A stretch of 64,000 nucleotides of DNA from Pedobacter riviphilus. Lineage in GTDB: Bacteria; Bacteroidota; Bacteroidia; Sphingobacteriales; Sphingobacteriaceae. The stretch is taken from contig NZ_CP061171.1 in assembly GCF_014692875.1 (NCBI RefSeq), positions 2,914,001 through 2,978,000 of the forward strand, given 5' to 3'. A program made the translations under genes and the position numbers. A model generated the notes under the pieces. It was not told the DNA's origin, ran no database searches, and saw nothing but the letters and a program-made list of their open reading frames with translations. Each line of letters opens with the position of its first letter. The stretch's first letter is position 1. Positions 46,393 to 56,225 of this stretch are shown piece by piece.

Positions 46393-46683
46393 TTAAAAAG
46401 ATTTTCCCTGCGTAATAGAAGAATACCAATTAATTGGGTGCGACCTTAAATTCATGCCATCACTTTCAATATGATACAAGATAATAGGCATACTAAAATC
46501 GACAAAACGTTCTACCTGTCTGGAAAGTTTACCGAGAAAATCCATGCTCGATATGCCCTCCTTTAAATGAACGTAAATTACACTGCCTGTTTTAAACTCA
46601 AAGCGTTCTACCACTCCTGGCCACTCTGTTTTTATCCTGGTGAGGAAAGCTTTGATTTTGGTTTCTTCTTTTAGATTTTCCAT
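46393..46683 (-). CDS. Small protein of unknown function
   Basis: 96 residues, soluble. Starts with a charged helix (MENLKEETKIKAFLTRIKTEW), followed by beta-like segments (VVERFEFKTGSVIYVHL, SMPIILYHIESDGMNL). No family recognised. It lies alone upstream of the cold shock gene. The following 46684-47183 gap has no gene, only the terminator at 47000; an open frame across that terminator (46801-47064) is not protein-like. Confidence 0.55.
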   Translation of the reverse strand: MENLKEETKIKAFLTRIKTEWPGVVERFEFKTGSVIYVHLKEGISSMDFLGKLSRQVERFVDFSMPIILYHIESDGMNLRSHPINWYSSITQGKSF

Positions 46684-46999
46684 AAGCTTATCAGGTTTTT
46701 TTAATATATGCTAATTTAAAAAATTATTCCAAATTAGGTTAATTGTAACAGGACCTATACAATTCTGGATATTAAAATTCAACTCCTGTGATTCGCTAGC
46801 CTAAACTTTTTTCAGAGGCTTAAATACAAGAAAGATTTCTCTAAATGCTCCGGTAAATATGAAAGCTGTTTTGATAATTGGACTATGAACGGGCAAAAGT
46901 TCTGTCATAGGGTTATTCAAACACAGATTTATTAAAATGGGATTGTATGTATAAAATACTTTGTTACTCCCTTTCAAAACTAGACAATAGATGAAATTA

Positions 47000-47030
47000 A
47001 AAAAGCCCTTCAATCCTGAGAGGGCTTTTT
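47000..47030 (-). terminator. Terminator downstream of SMP-30 gene
   Basis: Ten-base arms aaaaagccct / agggcttttt (47000-47009 with 47021-47030). Works in either direction. The leftward SMP-30 transcript (stop at 47184) is the only one that needs it. Confidence 0.75.
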
Positions 47031-47183
47031 CATAGTCGTCTATCCCTATAAGTAGGAATTTCAAAACTAATTAATGCTTTTTATATTTTTTGGGGTTGAA
47101 TAAACTGAACAGATTTTTTTTTTGGCTTAATTCATCTTTATTTTTTCAGCTAAATATGCCATTTAAACGACTATAATACATTA

Positions 47184-48074
47184 TTACTCTACTCCCTTTG
47201 CATTAGTAGGAATAACATACAGCGATTTTGAAGCCGTAATAAAAAGCAAGTTTTTATCTTTTCCACCAAAACAAACATTACCACACCACTGTTCAGGCAC
47301 TTCAATATGACCGATTTGTTCGCCTGTTGGTTTGTAAATATTCACCCCTTTTCCGGTTACATAAATATTTCCCTCACTATCTAAAGTCATCCCGTCAGAA
47401 TGCTGGTTAAGAATAAGTTGTCTGTCTGCTAATTTGGCATCGGTACCAATACGATAACGATAAGTTTTATTCGCATCCATATCGGCCACATACAAAAATT
47501 TACCATCTGGAGTACCTACAATACCATTAGGTTTAATCACATCATTAGCAACGATAACAGCTTCTTTTTTCCCTTTTGGCAGATAGTATACCTTTTGGCC
47601 TTGAATCTCCGGTGCTTTTCTACTCCAGTAATCGCGCTGATAATAAGGATCGGTAAAATATATTCCACCTTTAGCATCCAACCAGATATCGTTCGGACCA
47701 TTTACCTTTTTACCTTCATAATCGCTGAAGAGCACTTTTATCTTCTTGTTTTTATCGATAGACCAGATCTGGTTATGTTCGTCGGCACACACAATCAAGT
47801 TTCCTTTCTTATCAAAATAAGTTCCGTTTGCCCTACCCGATTTATCCATATATAAACTCAAATTACCATCAATGTCGTATTTCCAGATCTTATCGTTAGG
47901 TTGATCAGTAAAAAAAACGTTTCCCTGTTTATCAACAGATGCACCTTCAGTAAACTTAAACTGCGACGAAATCAACTTTAAACTATCCTGGACAAAAAGG
48001 TTTTTTCCTGCACTTTGTGCAAATGAAATGGTGCTTAAGGCTATGAAGGCAAAAAAGACGAAATATTTTTTCAT
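47184..48074 (-). CDS. Exported SMP-30/gluconolactonase-like protein
   Basis: 296 residues with a signal peptide (FFAFIALSTISFAQ). Six-bladed propeller of the SMP-30/LRE family: FTEGASVDKQGNVFFTDQPNDKIW, NGTYFDKKGNLIVCADEHNQI, VNGPNDIWLDAKGGIYFTDPYY, KPNGIVGTPDGKFLYVADMDANK. The Glu, Asn and Asp residues placed to bind the central metal ion are present. It may hydrolyse sugar lactones in the periplasm, possibly the product of a dehydrogenase like 5419-8127, though the two genes are far apart. Confidence 0.88.
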   Translation of the reverse strand: MKKYFVFFAFIALSTISFAQSAGKNLFVQDSLKLISSQFKFTEGASVDKQGNVFFTDQPNDKIWKYDIDGNLSLYMDKSGRANGTYFDKKGNLIVCADEHNQIWSIDKNKKIKVLFSDYEGKKVNGPNDIWLDAKGGIYFTDPYYQRDYWSRKAPEIQGQKVYYLPKGKKEAVIVANDVIKPNGIVGTPDGKFLYVADMDANKTYRYRIGTDAKLADRQLILNQHSDGMTLDSEGNIYVTGKGVNIYKPTGEQIGHIEVPEQWCGNVCFGGKDKNLLFITASKSLYVIPTNAKGVE

Positions 48075-48113
48075 TTTTATTTTTTAAAAAAACCTGATAG
48101 GTTTATAACGATA

Positions 48114-49877
48114 TCAACTTACCCGTTTTCCTTTCAGCAACATATTTAATGCATCGTTCAGCGTTCCGGCTTTTTGCACTTCGCCTTCATTTACAAAATA
48201 AATTTCGTCGGCATTTTCAATAGTATTTAAACGGTGAGCAATAATTACCAATGTAGTTTCTTTTGATAGTTTATTTAAAATGCTTCCCAAAAGTTGTTCG
48301 GTTATGGTATCGATATTGGCTGTAGCTTCATCAAGAATCAATAATTCAGGATTTCTAAGCACGGCACGCATAAAAGCTATCAGTTGTTTCTGTCCCAAAC
48401 TGATACTATCTGATGCTGAAGTAATCTGTGTATTTAATCCTTCATCAAATATGGCTAAAAGTGCATTCAGGTTGGCCTCTTCAATTATTTTCTCCAGCTG
48501 CTCATCACTTACCTCCTTATATAAACTGTTGCCATATAAAATATTCTCTTTTACTGATCCAGTAAATAAAAATGGCTCTTGCAATATGAAACCGATTTTT
48601 TGTGTCCGTTCTTCTGCAGAAAATGAACGGATATCCCTGCCATTTAATAAAACAGTTCCTTTTGTGGCATCGTATAAACGGGAAATTAATGAAGCAGTTG
48701 TAGTTTTCCCACCTCCGGTTGGTCCAATTAGGGCGTAAGTTTTACCTTTTTCGAACCTTAAGTTAATGTTATGCAGGATTTCTTTACTATCATCATAAGA
48801 AAAATGAACATTTTTAAACTCGAGCAAAGCAGCATCTGAGGTAATATTTTCGTCAACTTTAACCTGTTTTAAGTTACTCTCTAATGATAAGATCTGTGAT
48901 ATCCTGTCCCAACCTGCCATGGCAACCTGAAAACTGGTCCAAAGTGCGGCCAACTGCCTCAGTGGATTATAAAAATTGGTGGTATAAGAAATATAACTCA
49001 CCAATAAGCCCAAGGTGAAATTGCCCTTAGAAATTAAATAAACACCAAAAAGTAAGGTAATTAGTTGTGCAATACTCGATAATAGCCCATAAACAGGTAC
49101 AAAAATATTGTTGGCCAAACCTGCACCAATCGCCGTTTTATAATTTTCGGTATTGGCTTCGTTAAAACGTTTCCTAAAATAATCTCTGCGGTTAAAGGCA
49201 ATAATCACTTTAAAGTTGTTCAGGCTTTCCTGTATTTCGGCGCTCATTCCGCCAACACTTTTTAAATTTTTAGCATTTTTTCCCTTTACCCAAGGCGATA
49301 AAGCCACTGTAAAAAGAACAATTACAACCGCCGGCGAAAGTGTTGCCGCACCAAGTTCCGTGTTAATTGAAAGCAGGAAAATACCTGCGCCGATCATGGT
49401 TACAATACTGCCTATAAACTGCATTAGCGACTGCGAGAAAAACTGGTTCAGCTTATCGGTATCGTTATTCACCCTCGAAATCAGATCACCTGCTTTATTC
49501 TGGTTAAAAAAAGAAACAGGTAATTCCTGTAATTTATTAAAAATGGCATTACGTAAAGTGTATAACATCCGCTGGCCTACTCCGCCCATTAACCTGGTTT
49601 GAGTGTAACCGGTTACCATGGCAATCATATACATTACCAATAGTATACCACCAAAAACAAGAACACCATGAAACTGTTTAGTGCGGATATAAGTATCAAC
49701 TGTATGGCCGACCAACAATGGCCCTAAAAGCAATAAGCCTGAATTTACCAAAATGGCAATCAGTGCCAGCCAAAGGTTTTTACGTTCGACTGAAATGAGT
49801 TTAAGCAGGCTTTTCAGTGCTTTAAAAGTAGATTGCTTTTCCTGCCTGGTACTAAGCTGGTTAAGATTGTAGTTCAT
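48114..49877 (-). CDS. ABC exporter subunit with canonical ATPase site
   Basis: About 587 residues. Six-span transmembrane domain, then an ATPase domain with Walker A GPTGGGKTT, Walker B LLILDEATANID and the switch His in IIAHRLNTIE. The signature is altered (ISLGQKQ instead of LSGGQ). It pairs with the upstream gene as the second half of a heterodimeric exporter. ATG 49877 (17-bp overlap) was preferred to an ATG at 49916 that would add 13 residues overlapping the neighbour. Confidence 0.9.
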   Translation of the reverse strand: MNYNLNQLSTRQEKQSTFKALKSLLKLISVERKNLWLALIAILVNSGLLLLGPLLVGHTVDTYIRTKQFHGVLVFGGILLVMYMIAMVTGYTQTRLMGGVGQRMLYTLRNAIFNKLQELPVSFFNQNKAGDLISRVNNDTDKLNQFFSQSLMQFIGSIVTMIGAGIFLLSINTELGAATLSPAVVIVLFTVALSPWVKGKNAKNLKSVGGMSAEIQESLNNFKVIIAFNRRDYFRKRFNEANTENYKTAIGAGLANNIFVPVYGLLSSIAQLITLLFGVYLISKGNFTLGLLVSYISYTTNFYNPLRQLAALWTSFQVAMAGWDRISQILSLESNLKQVKVDENITSDAALLEFKNVHFSYDDSKEILHNINLRFEKGKTYALIGPTGGGKTTTASLISRLYDATKGTVLLNGRDIRSFSAEERTQKIGFILQEPFLFTGSVKENILYGNSLYKEVSDEQLEKIIEEANLNALLAIFDEGLNTQITSASDSISLGQKQLIAFMRAVLRNPELLILDEATANIDTITEQLLGSILNKLSKETTLVIIAHRLNTIENADEIYFVNEGEVQKAGTLNDALNMLLKGKRVS

Positions 49878-51597
49878 AATTACTGGTGCTCTGTTGTGAA
49901 TTGTAAATCTGAACATATTCCGGACTGCTTTTCAGCAATTCCTGATGGGTTCCTTCTGCAATGATTTCGCCCTGCATCAGCAAGATCACTTTATCGTAAT
50001 GTTCAACAGAAGCTATTTTTTGTGTAATGGAAAGTAAAGTTAAACCTGGATAATTTTGTTGGATGTTCTCTAAAATCCTTTTCTCCGTATTGGTATCAAC
50101 ACGGGCCGTAAAATCATCAAGCAATAAGATCTTCGGATTCACCGCTAAAGCCCTGGCCAGCATAATCCGTTGTTTTTGTCCACCCGAAAGGCTGTTTCCC
50201 CGTTCAGAAACAATGGTGTTCAACTGATCGGGTAAAGCGCTTACAAAATCTTTAAGTTCGGCAGTAGCAATGGCCTTAGCCAGCGATTCGTCTGTAACGG
50301 TATCGCTAAAGGCAATATTTTCCCTAATGCTCATGTTGAACATAATGCTGTCCTGAAATACAAAACCAACCTGTTGATGGAAATTCTCCTGATTGTATTG
50401 TTTAATCTCTTTACCATCAAACAATACCAATCCCGAATCGGCATCTATCAAACCTGTTAAAATATAGAGCAATTGTGTTTTACCCGCAGCCGTAGGCCCA
50501 ATAATGGCCGTTTTAGAGCCCGCTTTTGCAGAAAACGAAACCGATTTTAAAACCGGTTTTTGACCGAAATTCATGTTAACATCTTTCACTTCCACATCGC
50601 CCTTTAATTGTGTTGTCAGCGTACCTGGATGTTTAACCTCGATAGCATTCAGCACACTTTCTATCCGCTGATACGATGCTGTAGCCTGTGCAATAACATT
50701 GCTCATAAAACCGATTACCAAAATAGGAAATATGATGAGCGTGAGGTAACTGCTAAAAGCCGTAAACTCTCCCAACGTCATCGAATTGGTAATTACAAAA
50801 TGACCGCCCAGCACCAAAATGCACAAACCAGATAAATTGGCTGTAAAAACAATAACTGGGATCAAGGCTGCAAACATCCGCAGAATGGATATCCCTAAAT
50901 CTCTCGCTTTGGCATTTGCATCTAAAAATTTATTGTATTCTAAAGTTTGAGAGTTAATTACCCTTATTAAAGCTGAACCTAAAATACTTTCGCTGATTAC
51001 TTTGTTCAACCAATCGATCACTTCCCTGCTCTTTTTGAAAAGCACTTTTACCTTGCTTAATACATAAAAAAATGCACCGCCAATAATCGGCACAATCGCA
51101 ATTACACAAAGTGCAAGTTTCCAGTTGATCATTAAGAGCAAAATACTCGCCCCAACAATTAAAAATATAGATGAACAGATAGAAACGATAGCCTGCGAAA
51201 CAAACATTTTGATCGAATCGGCATCGGCCGTAAGGTTAGTCAACAGCTTTGAGGGGTTAGCCTGAATAATGTAGGCATGGCTTTGTCTCGAAATCTGATC
51301 AGACAGCCTTGTTCTTAAATCTCTTGCTACACGTTCAGAAGCATAGGTTTGTACAATGCTCTGTAAATAAGTAAAAATAAAAACCAGAACAATGGCCAGC
51401 GAAAATTGAAGCAAGATGGATTGAAGATTGAAAGTTTTGTTGGTATAAGAATCGATACCACCGGCAATAATCTTTGGTAAGAGTAAGTTGATGCCGTTAC
51501 TGAGCAATGCAAACAGGATTAGCATAAAAATTAAGCCCCTGTAGTTTCCAAGTAAACTGAAAATACTTGGCTTTTTGGCTTCTTTGGTTTTTTCCAT
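49861..51597 (-). CDS. ABC exporter subunit with degenerate ATPase site
   Basis: 578 residues, transmembrane domain plus ATPase with Walker A GPTAAGKTQ and a good signature LSGGQKQ. Walker B ends in Asp (LLLDDFTARVD) instead of Glu, and the switch His is Gln (LLSITQKIASV). This is the set of changes found in the degenerate half of asymmetric exporters such as TM287/288. It works with the 48114-49877 product. The substrate may be lipid, peptide or drug and is unknown. First of the pair, with a -7 box at 51629. Confidence 0.9.
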   Translation of the reverse strand: MEKTKEAKKPSIFSLLGNYRGLIFMLILFALLSNGINLLLPKIIAGGIDSYTNKTFNLQSILLQFSLAIVLVFIFTYLQSIVQTYASERVARDLRTRLSDQISRQSHAYIIQANPSKLLTNLTADADSIKMFVSQAIVSICSSIFLIVGASILLLMINWKLALCVIAIVPIIGGAFFYVLSKVKVLFKKSREVIDWLNKVISESILGSALIRVINSQTLEYNKFLDANAKARDLGISILRMFAALIPVIVFTANLSGLCILVLGGHFVITNSMTLGEFTAFSSYLTLIIFPILVIGFMSNVIAQATASYQRIESVLNAIEVKHPGTLTTQLKGDVEVKDVNMNFGQKPVLKSVSFSAKAGSKTAIIGPTAAGKTQLLYILTGLIDADSGLVLFDGKEIKQYNQENFHQQVGFVFQDSIMFNMSIRENIAFSDTVTDESLAKAIATAELKDFVSALPDQLNTIVSERGNSLSGGQKQRIMLARALAVNPKILLLDDFTARVDTNTEKRILENIQQNYPGLTLLSITQKIASVEHYDKVILLMQGEIIAEGTHQELLKSSPEYVQIYNSQQSTSNYELQS

Positions 51598-51628
51598 ATC
51601 AAATGAAGATACCTTAAATTGTAGGTTC

Positions 51629-51636
51629 CAAATTTA
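51629..51636 (-). promoter_or_regulatory. -7 promoter box of ABC exporter operon
   Basis: TAAATTTG on the minus strand, 31 bases before the ATG at 51597. Confidence 0.5.
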
Positions 51637-51691
51637 GCCGAATTAATTGATATCGATTGTAAGAAAGATATTAAGGAAGAAATATATTTAT

Positions 51692-51745
51692 GAATGAGCG
51701 AAATAACTGTACAAGAATTAGGTCCATTCAGTCATTCGCTCATTC
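51692..51745. repeat. 11-bp inverted repeat
   Basis: gaatgagcgaa (51692-51702) and ttcgctcattc (51735-51745) are perfect complements. It lies between the scramblase-like and ABC genes. It may be a terminator for the former, though no strong T run follows. Confidence 0.5.
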
Positions 51746-51783
51746 AACAATTAACCGATTTAACGGTTTAAACAATTAACCAC

Positions 51784-52386
51784 TTATTTACTTTCCTTCA
51801 AAACCATATCAATGGTAATGGCAGTGGCCACAATTGCTACCTTCTGGTTGCTTTCCGCATAACTGGGATCGATAGAAACATTGTATTTATCGGCTGTGGT
51901 AAAAACTTCTTTCAAAGCGCCAGCCCATTTTTTATTTATTTTGCCCATTTCGGCACCTACATTATTGGTAATGCTGAAATTCCAGGCTTTCCAATCGCCA
52001 GATATTTTTGCAATCTCCTCGCCCGATGTCGGGCTCGAAATGGTAAAAGTTGGCTTGAAGAATTTAAATTTTTGTTTAATAATACCCACTTCAACACCTA
52101 AGGGATCGGTAACGATAATTTTCGACATCCAGAATGTCCAGCCTCTGGTAATGGTAGCCTGCAACTGGTCGTTGGTATCGGTAATTTCTAATTTAAAAGG
52201 CATCATTCGCTTATCAACCAACAAGGTTAGAACCTTGTGCCAGCCAGAAATACGCTGTTTAATAATCCCGATCTGAGCACCCTGATCGTTGTAAACTTTG
52301 TACTCGTTCGCAAACTTTAAAAAGTTTACTTTCTCGTCAATAAAATATTCATCGCTTAAAAAAAATGGAGGAATCTGCTTGTTCAT
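51784..52386 (-). CDS. Scramblase / LURP-one-related protein
   Basis: 200 residues built of repeated beta-strand/turn units of the tubby-like/scramblase fold (FANEYKVYNDQGAQIGIIKQRISGW, FKLEITDTNDQLQATITRGW, KIIVTDPLGVEVGIIKQKF, WNFSITNNVGAEMGKINKKWAG), with a final hydrophobic helix (VAIVATAITIDMVL) which may anchor it to the membrane. Role unknown in bacteria. The family match rests on repeated pattern, not on a catalytic motif. Confidence 0.75.
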   Translation of the reverse strand: MNKQIPPFFLSDEYFIDEKVNFLKFANEYKVYNDQGAQIGIIKQRISGWHKVLTLLVDKRMMPFKLEITDTNDQLQATITRGWTFWMSKIIVTDPLGVEVGIIKQKFKFFKPTFTISSPTSGEEIAKISGDWKAWNFSITNNVGAEMGKINKKWAGALKEVFTTADKYNVSIDPSYAESNQKVAIVATAITIDMVLKESK

Positions 52387-52466
52387 ATTGTAGATTTAAT
52401 ATTAGATAAGTTGCGAAAATATATATTTTTTTCGATTACAAGATCAAATAAGGTGTCTTCGTGGGT

Positions 52467-52551
52467 CGTCATTCCCAACTTGATTGGGAATCTTAAAACT
52501 TTAGCTAGGTTTACATATCGCTTTAAGATTCCCGCCTGCGCGGGAATGACG
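52467..52551 (-). repeat. Nested inverted repeat (family 1), copy 3
   Basis: 85-bp form, inverted with respect to 8156 (AT hairpin first, GC hairpin last). It lies in the divergent promoter region between 51784-52386 and 52721, unlike the other copies. Confidence 0.88.
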
Positions 52552-52672
52552 ACCGTTCTTCTATAATCTGTTGCTGGTAGCCATTGCGCAAGGCCGAAGT
52601 AAAGAACATTTTTTCTGTTTTGCTCCGGTACCTTTCCAACAGATTTAAAACCAATTTGCAACTAAACATTGC

Positions 52673-52680
52673 TACCTTTG
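52673..52680 (+). promoter_or_regulatory. -7 promoter box of CvfB-like gene
   Basis: TACCTTTG, 40 bases before ATG 52721. A TTTG lies 14 bases upstream, closer than the ideal 19. Confidence 0.5.
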
Positions 52681-52720
52681 CAGCAAAAGCCATTGAAGAA
52701 AATGGTTAAACCCAAAACAA

Positions 52721-53566
52721 ATGATTGAAATAGGAAAATACAACGAGTTAAGGATTTTAAGCAAAACAGAAGCCGGATTAAACTTAACCGACGGCGATAA
52801 ACTAGTGGTACTGCCTTACCAATATGTTCCAAATGGTGTAGAAATTGGCGATAACATTAATGTTTTTGTATTTGTGCAAAAAGACGGCCGCTTAACAGGA
52901 ACTACTCAAAAGGCATATGCCGAAGTGGGCGATTTTGCTTTTTTGAAAGTAGTTTCTGATGGTGATGATGGCGTTTTTATGGACCTCGGTATTGATAAAG
53001 ACGTATATGTTCCGGATCGCGAGCAAAAAAGGCCCATGCAAAAAGGCTATAAGTATGTGGTTTACCTATATTTAGACGAAAGTACCGGTCGCTTGTTGGC
53101 TTCTTCTAAACTGTATGATTTTGTTGAAGAAGAGGACTTCGATTTCGAAGAAGGTGACGAAGTAAGTTTATTGATTACCGAAGAAACCGATCTTGGTTTC
53201 AATGCCATTATCAACAATACTTATATCGGTTTGCTATACAATAATGAGGTTTTCGATAATATCCAACCAGGTGATCTGCGTAAAGGCTGGATCAAGAAAA
53301 TCCGTGTGGAAGGCAAGATCGATTTAACCCTGCAACCTAGCGGTTATGGTCATATCCTCGATTCGAAAGAGATGGTGTTAAAAGAACTGAAAAAAAGTGG
53401 TGGTGTGATTGAATTGGGCGACAAAAGTTCCCCAGAAGATATTTACCATCGTTTCCAGATCAGTAAAAGTGCTTTCAAAAAAACCATTGGTTCATTATAC
53501 AAAGAGCGCTTAATTGTACTTTCTGACGATTCGATCAGATTGATTACAGACGATGAGACAGAATAA
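52721..53566 (+). CDS. CvfB-like S1-domain RNA-binding protein
   Basis: 281 residues. N-terminal S1-like beta-barrels (YNELRILSKTEAGLNLTDGDKLVVLPYQYVPNG, FAFLKVVSDGDDGVFMDLGIDKDVYVP), a further S1-type unit (DEVSLLITEETDLGFNAIINNTYIGLLYNNEVF) and a C-terminal winged helix (SPEDIYHRFQISKSAFKKTIGSLYKERLIVL). This is the CvfB layout: an RNA-binding regulator. Monocistronic. Confidence 0.88.
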   Translation: MIEIGKYNELRILSKTEAGLNLTDGDKLVVLPYQYVPNGVEIGDNINVFVFVQKDGRLTGTTQKAYAEVGDFAFLKVVSDGDDGVFMDLGIDKDVYVPDREQKRPMQKGYKYVVYLYLDESTGRLLASSKLYDFVEEEDFDFEEGDEVSLLITEETDLGFNAIINNTYIGLLYNNEVFDNIQPGDLRKGWIKKIRVEGKIDLTLQPSGYGHILDSKEMVLKELKKSGGVIELGDKSSPEDIYHRFQISKSAFKKTIGSLYKERLIVLSDDSIRLITDDETE

Positions 53567-53594
53567 TTTATTTCATAAAATCATTACGATTGGT

Positions 53595-53663
53595 CGTCAT
53601 TCCCAACTTGATTGGGAATCTTAAAGCGCTTGCATTACGATTCCCGCCTGCGCGGGAAAGACG
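53595..53663 (-). repeat. Nested inverted repeat (family 1), copy 4
   Basis: 69-bp form, same inverted orientation as copy 3. Between the convergent ends of the CvfB-like and four-helix-bundle genes. One arm base differs (gggaaagacg). Confidence 0.85.
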
Positions 53664-53700
53664 ACCAATCATGAATTAACCAGTAAAACTTACTATAAAT

Positions 53701-54372
53701 CTAATTCAAATTAAACTTCTCGCTCTGAATTTTCACTGTATTCGAGGCCGAAACAATGGCCACGATCATAATTCCGATTACAATAGCTAAAATAACCTGC
53801 AAGGTAGAATATATCTTTGTTCCCGAAACGAAGATCTTTGAACCTTTAATCAGATCATTCCCAACTTTAGATTGTATTTTAATGAGCGCCGAAAGTTTAG
53901 CCAAAGTCTGGTTTGTAGCTTCCCTACCCAACGACTCATAAATTGCCCTCTCCTCTGTACCAGCCATGTTCAAAATTTTAACCTCCAATCCTTGCTGAAC
54001 CGTTAATGCCCTTTTAAGATCGTTTAGAAAACTTTTTTCCTGCTTTACCAATAAAGTAAGTTCATATTTATTAATTACTGAATCTATTTTACGGTTGTGT
54101 TTATTCATTTTAACCAAACCCGCTGAGGGATGAATAATGTTGTTACCCAATAATATATCTTGAAGGATCTCTTTTTTATAATAAAGGTTTTCGGCAATAA
54201 AATATAGGTCTGTTGCCGGAACAAGCCTGTCATTGTACATGGAAATAAAAGATTCGTTAATCTGCTCTACACTTTTATCTTCCAAAAAGCGGATCAACAA
54301 GGTGCAGCACATGATGCAGAAAAGCAGGAAAGCTATTTTTAGCTTGTTTTTAAGACTAAAGGCAAATTTCAT
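53701..54372 (-). CDS. Four-helix-bundle (MCP-type) membrane protein without output domain
   Basis: 223 residues: N-terminal membrane helix (IAFLLFCIMCCTLLIRFL), a periplasmic helical bundle of the 4HB_MCP type (SVEQINESFISMYNDRLVPATDLYFIAENLYYKKEILQ), then a second membrane helix (LQVILAIVIGIMIVAIV) and a short tail. It looks like the sensory half of a chemoreceptor or kinase without HAMP or signalling domain. It may act through a partner protein. No frameshift is visible downstream that would add one. Confidence 0.75.
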   Translation of the reverse strand: MKFAFSLKNKLKIAFLLFCIMCCTLLIRFLEDKSVEQINESFISMYNDRLVPATDLYFIAENLYYKKEILQDILLGNNIIHPSAGLVKMNKHNRKIDSVINKYELTLLVKQEKSFLNDLKRALTVQQGLEVKILNMAGTEERAIYESLGREATNQTLAKLSALIKIQSKVGNDLIKGSKIFVSGTKIYSTLQVILAIVIGIMIVAIVSASNTVKIQSEKFNLN

Positions 54373-54410
54373 AATATAATTGGTTAGTATCTAAACTTCA
54401 CTTGCTTTGA

Positions 54411-54477
54411 CCGTCACCCTGAATTCATTTAAGGGTCTTGTAGCAGGAAAGATGTTGAAATAAATTCAGCAGACGAT
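54411..54477 (+). repeat. Dispersed repeat (family 4), copy A
   Basis: Begins ccgtcaccctgaattcattt, ends aaataaattcagcagacgat. A longer inverted relative lies at 59335-59458. Sits in the gap between 53701-54372 and the helicase gene. Confidence 0.5.
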
Positions 54478-54482
54478 AGCTA

Positions 54483-55915
54483 CTAAAAGTAATCCTCCTG
54501 CGCGGTTTTCGCGAAAAGTTGTGGCGCAAAATTGACTAAATATAACTCTTTTTTTGCTCGTGTTACAGCCGTGTATAACCAGCGGAGAAAATCGAGATCA
54601 ATCATTTCTTCAGTTAGATAACCCTGATCAGCAAAAACAGCATCCCACTGTCCACCCTGTGCTTTATGACAGGTTACCGCATAAGCAAACTTAATTTGCA
54701 GGGCGTTATAAAAAGGATCGGCCTTAATGGCCAGCATCCGTTGCCTTTTATTGGCAATGTGTTCGTAATCTTCATTAAGTCCATCAAACAACTTTTTATT
54801 CTGCTCGTAAGGTAGATTTGCACTTTCTAAATTTAAGGTATCTAACATTACTTTGCAGCTAATCTGTCCTGCAGCGGGGAAATCCATAAACTCTAAAGTG
54901 GCATCAGCAAAACGGAATCCATAACGTTCTTCTTCTCCCCTCACGCGAATCACCTTTGCCATATCACCATTGGCAATAAAAGCCGTATCCTCGTTCTCTG
55001 GCAGCCAGAAATAATTGTTGCGCACCACCATAATCTGATCGCCACCTGTTAACTCTTCCTCGCGATACAGCAACCTTGCTCTAATCTGCTGGTTATACAC
55101 ATTGGCCGATTTATTGGAACGGCAAACCACCAGGGTATTTTCCATGCCGAATTTGCGGTAAGCATATTCCAGTCCTTCAACTAAACGTGCCCCAGGCATA
55201 TTATAGATATCTGTATAACTTTTAGTCAGGAATTTAGGCATCGGATTTTCAGGATTTTTAGCAATCTGATTTCTCAACATGGTGGCATTGGCCAAAATAC
55301 CCGATTTCTTTCCTTGCCTAACCACTTCCTTTAACTCGACAGATGACACGGTTAACGCAAATTTATCTTTGAGGTACTGTTCGTTCAGGGCCGGGCTATC
55401 TAAACTCCCCACGGGGGTAGCTGTGCCGTATCGCCTACAAAAAGCAAAAAACAATTTTTGGTGTTATATACAAACTCGAGCAGATCTCTTAATATCGAAG
55501 AACCTGTTTCGTTAAATTCATCGGCTATCATAGAAGCCTCATCGATAATAAACAATGTATTTTCGGCGAGGTTCGGTGCCAACTGAAACTGCATTTCCGG
55601 CGATGCTGCAGAGCGTTTGCGGTAAATCCGTTTATGTATAGTTAGCGCCTTCCGAAAAGAATATTGACTCATTACTTTCGCGGCCCTTCCGGTTGGTGCC
55701 AGTAACTCACTACGCAGGTTAAATTGTTTCAAGACCTTTACCAAAGCTGCTACAGAAGTAGTTTTACCCGTACCTGCATATCCTTTCAGCACAAAACAGC
55801 GGTACTCATCGTCCTGTTGCAAAAACAACGCCATCCGTTCGCAAAAAAGCAATTGCTCCTTAGTTGGGCTATGTTCGTATGCTGAAGCAATAAGCTGGCT
55901 TTTATCCTTGATCAT
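54483..55915 (-). pseudogene. RecD-like DNA helicase, single frameshift
   Basis: SF1B helicase. N-terminal part: Walker A GYAGTGKT (about 45-52), Walker B LFIIDEASM (about 121-129) and the motif III start FVGDTAQLPP. In another frame it continues VGSLDSPALNEQ and later CHKAQGGQWDAVF and YTAVTRAKKELYLV, the C-terminal helicase motifs. One base is missing in the G run 55414-55418. The length is 3n+2, so one added base gives 477 residues. It is a short, pif1/RecD2-type enzyme; role in repair or recombination. Confidence 0.87.
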
Positions 55916-56071
55916 TTAGGGTTTTGATTCTGAATTGGTAAATTATATAAAATTCGCTACCTGAAAATTGAAAAACTGGTTAATCCGTTAACGGTTTACG
56001 GCTATCGTTCATAAAAAACATTTTTTTGTTTTGAAAAGCAATTGCAATGCTAATCGGTTCCGGCAGTCCGT

Positions 56072-56141
56072 CTTTCCGCTATATCCCCGATGAAACCTAT
56101 GAAACACTTAATGGCCCTTAAATCGGGGATGCCGCTTCAAT
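56072..56141 (-). repeat. Dispersed hairpin (family 3), copy B
   Basis: Reads on the minus strand attgaagcggcatcccc to ggggatatagcgg as in copy A at 9365, with a longer central loop. The remaining part of the 55916-56225 gap has no gene. Confidence 0.5.
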
Positions 56142-56225
56142 ACGGTTTAAGCGGCAAAGATAATGCTCTTTTTTAAGGGCATTCTGCCTAAACAATAAAA
56201 CAATGTAACAATCAAGCAATTTTCG

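Noticed and set aside
46801..47064. 87-codon minus-strand frame
   Set aside because: It crosses the terminator hairpin 47000-47030 and is not protein-like.
54483..55915. Two separate helicase genes
   Set aside because: The C-terminal piece has no N-terminus of its own, and motif III is split by the frameshift. One broken gene is simpler.
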